DNA from: an uncultured bacterium
Lineage (GTDB): Bacteria > Patescibacteriota > Saccharimonadia > Saccharimonadales > Saccharimonadaceae
Direction: 5' to 3'
Assembly (NCBI GenBank): GCA_902761145.1
Contig: CACWJA010000001.1
Coordinates: forward strand, 1-64,000
DNA length: 64,000 bases
How positions within the stretch are numbered: the stretch's first letter is position 1; each line of letters starts with the position of its first letter. Of this stretch, positions 61,043-64,000 are shown piece after piece. A program made the translations under genes and the position numbers. A model generated the notes under the pieces. That model was given only the letters and a program-made list of their open reading frames with translations. It was not told where the DNA came from and did no database searches.

Positions 61043-62473
61043 CTATACGTACCTTACTTTTATAGTATCAGTGCCTATCTTGTCTCTATCGCCCGATACT
61101 ATCACAGACAATATATCCTTTTCACCTTCTTTTATATGTAGATACTCCGACTCCTTCAATTCTCTTGCTAGATCATAACCAAAATCTGGCGTATATGGCC
61201 TGACAAAAGCCGAATTAGCATATATAAGTGCAAGCTGATTTGCCACCCTCTGGTTCGCCGTTACTGTAATAATCGGCACATTCGGACGCTGGGCTGCCAT
61301 CGTAGTAGCCGTTACACCAGAAGCAGTCTGACATACTATCACATCTGCATCAATATTCTCTGCTAAGCGAGCTGCCGCTCCAGATATCGCATCATATACC
61401 ATATCTTTACTTATTTCTCTTGATACTGGCGCCAATCTAGAATGATTCTGCGTATATAGTATTACTTTTTTCATTGCGCGCACTGTTTCTAGTGGGTATT
61501 TCCCGTTTGCTGTTTCGTCAGATAGCATCACCGCATCAGCTCCTTGTATTACCGCAGTAGCTACATCGCTTACTTCCGCACGAGTCGGCTCTGGCGAATC
61601 CACCATCGAGCCCATCATCTGTGTGGCCACTATACAAAGCTTAGAGTATGCCCTACACATAGCTATCAGCTTGCGCTGTATTATTGGCACCACCTCAGCA
61701 CCAGCTTCCACCGCCATGTCACCACGAGCCACCATTATTCCATCCGCGGCTTTGACTATTGCCTCCAAATGTTCTTCACTCTCTATTGCCTTCTTCGTCT
61801 CTATCTTAGCCACTACCTTCGCCGTAGAGCCTAAGGAAAGCAATAGTTGCTTTAGTCGCACAATATCATCCGCCGACTGCACAAAACTAAGCGACACATA
61901 GTCATAATCACAATTTGAGCCGTATTCTATATCTGCCATATCTTTTGGTGTCAAAATATCACCACCAAAATCAGTCTCAGGCAAATTTAGCCCTTTTTTA
62001 GACATCACAAATCCGTCATTTAGTATCTTTACCTTGATCGCCGTATCAGACACTATCTCTATTACTTCGCTCTTCACCTTACCGTCAAACATAGACAACG
62101 GCTCACCTACTTTTACTTTTCCTGCTAAGTTATATTGGACTGGCACGGTTTTGCTGCCATCATGCACATACCCCTCCATTGCCTCCAATATTACCTCATC
62201 ATCCTTCGCTAGATCTAGATGATTATCTTTTATCTCCCCCAAACGAATTTTTGGCCCCTGCAAATCTTGCAATATAGCCACGCTTCGACCCTTCTTGGCC
62301 GCTGCCGCACGAATCCATTTTATTTGTTGATCACGCTCTTCATTGGAGCCATGCGAGCAATTTAGCCTACAACCGTTCGCGCCTGCCATTATTACTTCTT
62401 CTACCTTTTCAGCCGAATTAGTCGCCGGGCCAATAGTTGCTAATATTTTCGTACGTTTAAAAAGTTTACTCAT
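61043..62473 (-). CDS. pyk: Pyruvate kinase
   Basis: 476 aa. Transfers phosphate from PEP to ADP. KILATIGPATNSAEKVEEVIMAGANGCRLNCSHG, DLQGPKIRLGEI, KIETKKAIE, MVARGDMAVE, VATQMMGSM, LSDETANGKYP. C-terminal allosteric domain present. No ribosome site is obvious before the ATG; TATGAT lies about 14 nt upstream. Confidence 0.97.
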   Translation of the reverse strand: MSKLFKRTKILATIGPATNSAEKVEEVIMAGANGCRLNCSHGSNEERDQQIKWIRAAAAKKGRSVAILQDLQGPKIRLGEIKDNHLDLAKDDEVILEAMEGYVHDGSKTVPVQYNLAGKVKVGEPLSMFDGKVKSEVIEIVSDTAIKVKILNDGFVMSKKGLNLPETDFGGDILTPKDMADIEYGSNCDYDYVSLSFVQSADDIVRLKQLLLSLGSTAKVVAKIETKKAIESEEHLEAIVKAADGIMVARGDMAVEAGAEVVPIIQRKLIAMCRAYSKLCIVATQMMGSMVDSPEPTRAEVSDVATAVIQGADAVMLSDETANGKYPLETVRAMKKVILYTQNHSRLAPVSREISKDMVYDAISGAAARLAENIDADVIVCQTASGVTATTMAAQRPNVPIITVTANQRVANQLALIYANSAFVRPYTPDFGYDLARELKESEYLHIKEGEKDILSVIVSGDRDKIGTDTIKVRYV

Positions 62474-62508
62474 AATAATACTAGTGTATCATATCTTATC
62501 TTTTATGG

Positions 62509-62514
62509 TAATAT
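62509..62514 (+). promoter_or_regulatory. Leaderless -10 box of the 145-aa gene
   Basis: TG-G-TAATAT, 6 nt before the ATG at 62521. Confidence 0.45.
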
Positions 62515-62520
62515 ATAGTC

Positions 62521-62958
62521 ATGGCTATACTTCATAAATTATCCCTAGTACAGAAAATCATCCTAAGTGTCATTCTTATAGTTGCGATATCTGTTATTAC
62601 TGTTTCCGTCTATGCCGTTATTCATTTTCATCCCACCGATACTGCGGCATCAGTCAAATCATACATCTCTAGCATATCCACCGATTACTACGAGAATTAT
62701 TACTTTCCAAGCTTAGAATCATCTATCCATGATCATGGTAATTCCGACATCTCAGAAGTATTATCGCGATACACAGATACTGGCTTCTCCCGTGTACCAT
62801 TACGCCAAATTATATCCCACGTTGACTACGACGAGGCGGCGCTAAGTCAAATCACCGAGCGCTGCGACACTAAGTCTACTTTTGTCCATTTCTTCCCAGA
62901 CCCTCCATTCACTAGTACTTCCTACCACGTAGACTACGAGTATTCTTGCAATTTCTAG
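62521..62958 (+). CDS. Small membrane-anchored protein, unknown
   Basis: 145 aa. One N-terminal membrane helix (IILSVILIVAISVITVSVYAVI, about 13-34) and an outside domain with two Cys (ERCDTK and EYSCNF), probably a disulfide. No family recognised. Confidence 0.6.
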   Translation: MAILHKLSLVQKIILSVILIVAISVITVSVYAVIHFHPTDTAASVKSYISSISTDYYENYYFPSLESSIHDHGNSDISEVLSRYTDTGFSRVPLRQIISHVDYDEAALSQITERCDTKSTFVHFFPDPPFTSTSYHVDYEYSCNF

Positions 62959-62968
62959 TATTTTTTGC

Positions 62969-62974
62969 TATAAT
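62969..62974 (+). promoter_or_regulatory. -10 box upstream of tRNA-Glu
   Basis: TATAAT 43 nt before the tRNA, giving a precursor with a leader of about 35 nt. Confidence 0.45.
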
Positions 62975-63017
62975 ACCCGTAAGCGTGATATTACTGCAAT
63001 CGCGCCAGATATTTAGC

Positions 63018-63092
63018 GGCCTCATAGTATAACGGTTAGTACATCGGGTTTTCATCCCGACAATAGGAGTTCGACTCTCCTTGAGGTCACCA
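63018..63092 (+). tRNA. tRNA-Glu (anticodon TTC)
   Basis: Acceptor GGCCTCA/TGAGGTC (63018-63024 with 63082-63088), anticodon stem TCGGG/CCCGA around TTTTCAT, T-arm with GTTCGACTC, encoded CCA to 63092. The recombinase gene ends inside it on the other strand. Confidence 0.97.
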
Positions 63093-64000
63093 TACCAGAG
63101 TTACTGCCATTGCAGGACTCTTTTTTGTTACAAATAACAGAGAAGAGAGGGCTCAAATCTTGTGTTCCAAATTTTCGCTCTTTTATATTAAAGTGCAAAC
63201 CATTTGGGAACATTATTCTTTGGAACGCTTGTTTCGTTTCTAGGTCGGCATCTTTCCATAATTTCGCTGGCTTAGTAATAAAGTTGCAAACATATTCAAT
63301 CGTTGATTCGTTTAAACTTCGGACTCGCTCTAGCTCATCAATTTTATTATGAAGTTCAAGCCGTTTCAGGCTTAATGCATCAGTATATCTATTCTTTTCA
63401 TCAGCATCTATTTTACCCCCCAAGAAAGCGTCAAGGGCATCTACAAGTTTTTTATCAATATCTGATATTTCCTCACGGCATTTAGTTAATTCTTTTGTTG
63501 CATTTCCTAGTTTTTTAACGGCTGTTCTTTTCACTATCTCCTTGAACAATTTTACCGTTCCATCATTTGGCATAATCTCTTCAAGAAACTCTGTAAAGAG
63601 CTGGTGCATTTCTTTGGTCGACACAGAACTATGCCCCCTTGTTGTACAATGGTAACGAGGAAATCTTTCTCCACTTTTTCCCCTCGGTGCACTTGATCTA
63701 ATCCTTACACCACAATCAGAACAAATGAGTAACTTCCTAAGCGGATAAAGTGTTTCGTCGTTAACAATTAAGACTTTCTTATTCTTACTTAGAATACGTT
63801 GATTTTTATTAAACGTTTCAATACTAATAAGACCATCAAAATCTCTAATCTTTTTCGGTTCGCCGTTTAATAGTTTCTTTGAAGTATTATATCCAGCATA
63901 AACAGATTGTTTTAATACACCTAAAAGAGTATTTAATGTTATTGGCTTTCCATTTTTACCATTTACTCCCATTTTATGCGCAAGCTCTACTAGCTCAGCA
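63052..64000 (-). CDS. Large serine recombinase, C-terminal part (runs off the window)
   Basis: At least 315 codons and still open at the window edge. Missing is the N-terminal catalytic domain, which must lie beyond 64000. Seen are the Recombinase domain (LNTLLGVLKQSVYAGYN, FDGLISIETFN), a zinc ribbon (LLICSDCGVRIRSSAPRGKSGERFPRYHCTTRGH) and a long coiled coil. Its last 14 residues (GMVTSRRVELLLSG) are encoded antisense by tRNA-Glu, so the element appears to have inserted at or beside the tRNA 3' end. Confidence 0.88.
   Translation of the reverse strand, partial: AELVELAHKMGVNGKNGKPITLNTLLGVLKQSVYAGYNTSKKLLNGEPKKIRDFDGLISIETFNKNQRILSKNKKVLIVNDETLYPLRKLLICSDCGVRIRSSAPRGKSGERFPRYHCTTRGHSSVSTKEMHQLFTEFLEEIMPNDGTVKLFKEIVKRTAVKKLGNATKELTKCREEISDIDKKLVDALDAFLGGKIDADEKNRYTDALSLKRLELHNKIDELERVRSLNESTIEYVCNFITKPAKLWKDADLETKQAFQRIMFPNGLHFNIKERKFGTQDLSPLFSVICNKKESCNGSNSGMVTSRRVELLLSG

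Noticed and set aside
63093-63960. Full recombinase as a small stand-alone gene starting at 63972
   Set aside because: The frame is open to the window edge, and upstream codons (ELVELAHK) continue a recombinase domain, so the gene is partial here.
1-64000. Recoded UGA (genetic code 25) as in Gracilibacteria
   Set aside because: Many genes end in TGA at the expected family length (for example ruvA/radA junctions, the Ubl and JAMM genes, murB).

Overview
ORGANISM. The window looks like a chromosome segment of an ultra-small host-dependent bacterium of the Candidatus Saccharibacteria (TM7, Patescibacteria/CPR). The reasons are the AT-rich, tightly packed genes, the many short or single-domain versions of housekeeping enzymes, the abundance of anchored surface proteins with repeats, partial glycolysis, and a complete arginine deiminase (ADI) set, which is known from mammal-associated Saccharibacteria. 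TGA is used as a normal stop, which argues against the recoded Gracilibacteria/Absconditabacteria. The taxonomic call is inference from protein style, not from a marker alignment.

LAYOUT. 1-5.4 kb: ADI pathway (YfcC-type transporter, a 47-aa small ORF, arcA, arcB, and divergent arcC). 5.4-12.6 kb: pgi, a small protein, tRNA-Leu, a conserved unknown, pepN, ftsH, tRNA-Pro(UGG). 12.6-16.2 kb: an island between two tRNA-Pro genes holding a ubiquitin-like conjugation cluster: JAMM peptidase, E1/ThiF-like enzyme, small beta-grasp protein, and a membrane-anchored protein whose C-terminal domain looks E2-like. 16.3-29 kb: cell-surface region with a repeat protein, a membrane HELLH protein, TspO, and a six-gene operon of two SipW-type signal peptidases, TasA/camelysin-like proteins and a 1385-aa adhesin with FISUMP and InlB-type repeats. 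29-35.5 kb: ychF, a beta-helix surface protein, an RNase HII-YraN fusion, rplS, ruvA, ruvC, radA. 35.5-45 kb: a large secreted protein, murC, tsaE, a half-length TsaB, a fibro-slime protein, a C1-type cysteine peptidase. 45-63 kb: lepA, pnp, rpsO, truB, a PRC-barrel protein, recX, a Nudix hydrolase, recA, murB, folD, a UvrD-family helicase, an HTH-MurA fusion, and pyk-pgk. 63-64 kb: tRNA-Glu, whose 3' half is overlapped antisense by the end of a large serine recombinase running out of the window.

HOW IT WORKS TOGETHER. Energy comes from arginine (ArcA-ArcB-ArcC, ATP from carbamate kinase) and lower glycolysis (pyk-pgk, pgi). Surface operons supply fibres, adhesins and secreted proteases that suit an epibiont. 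The conjugation cluster has its own consensus promoter, a terminator-like leader hairpin and a 20-aa leader ORF, so it appears to be separately controlled.

REGULATORY STYLE. At least sixteen genes have a -10 box 6 or 7 nt before the start codon and no Shine-Dalgarno site, which predicts leaderless mRNAs. Genes inside operons instead carry strong Shine-Dalgarno sites. One pair, murC/tsaE, shares a 14-bp spacer in which the two -10 boxes overlap. Several intergenic regions hold unexplained RNA-like structures, and there is a decayed duplicate of the ychF promoter and first codons.
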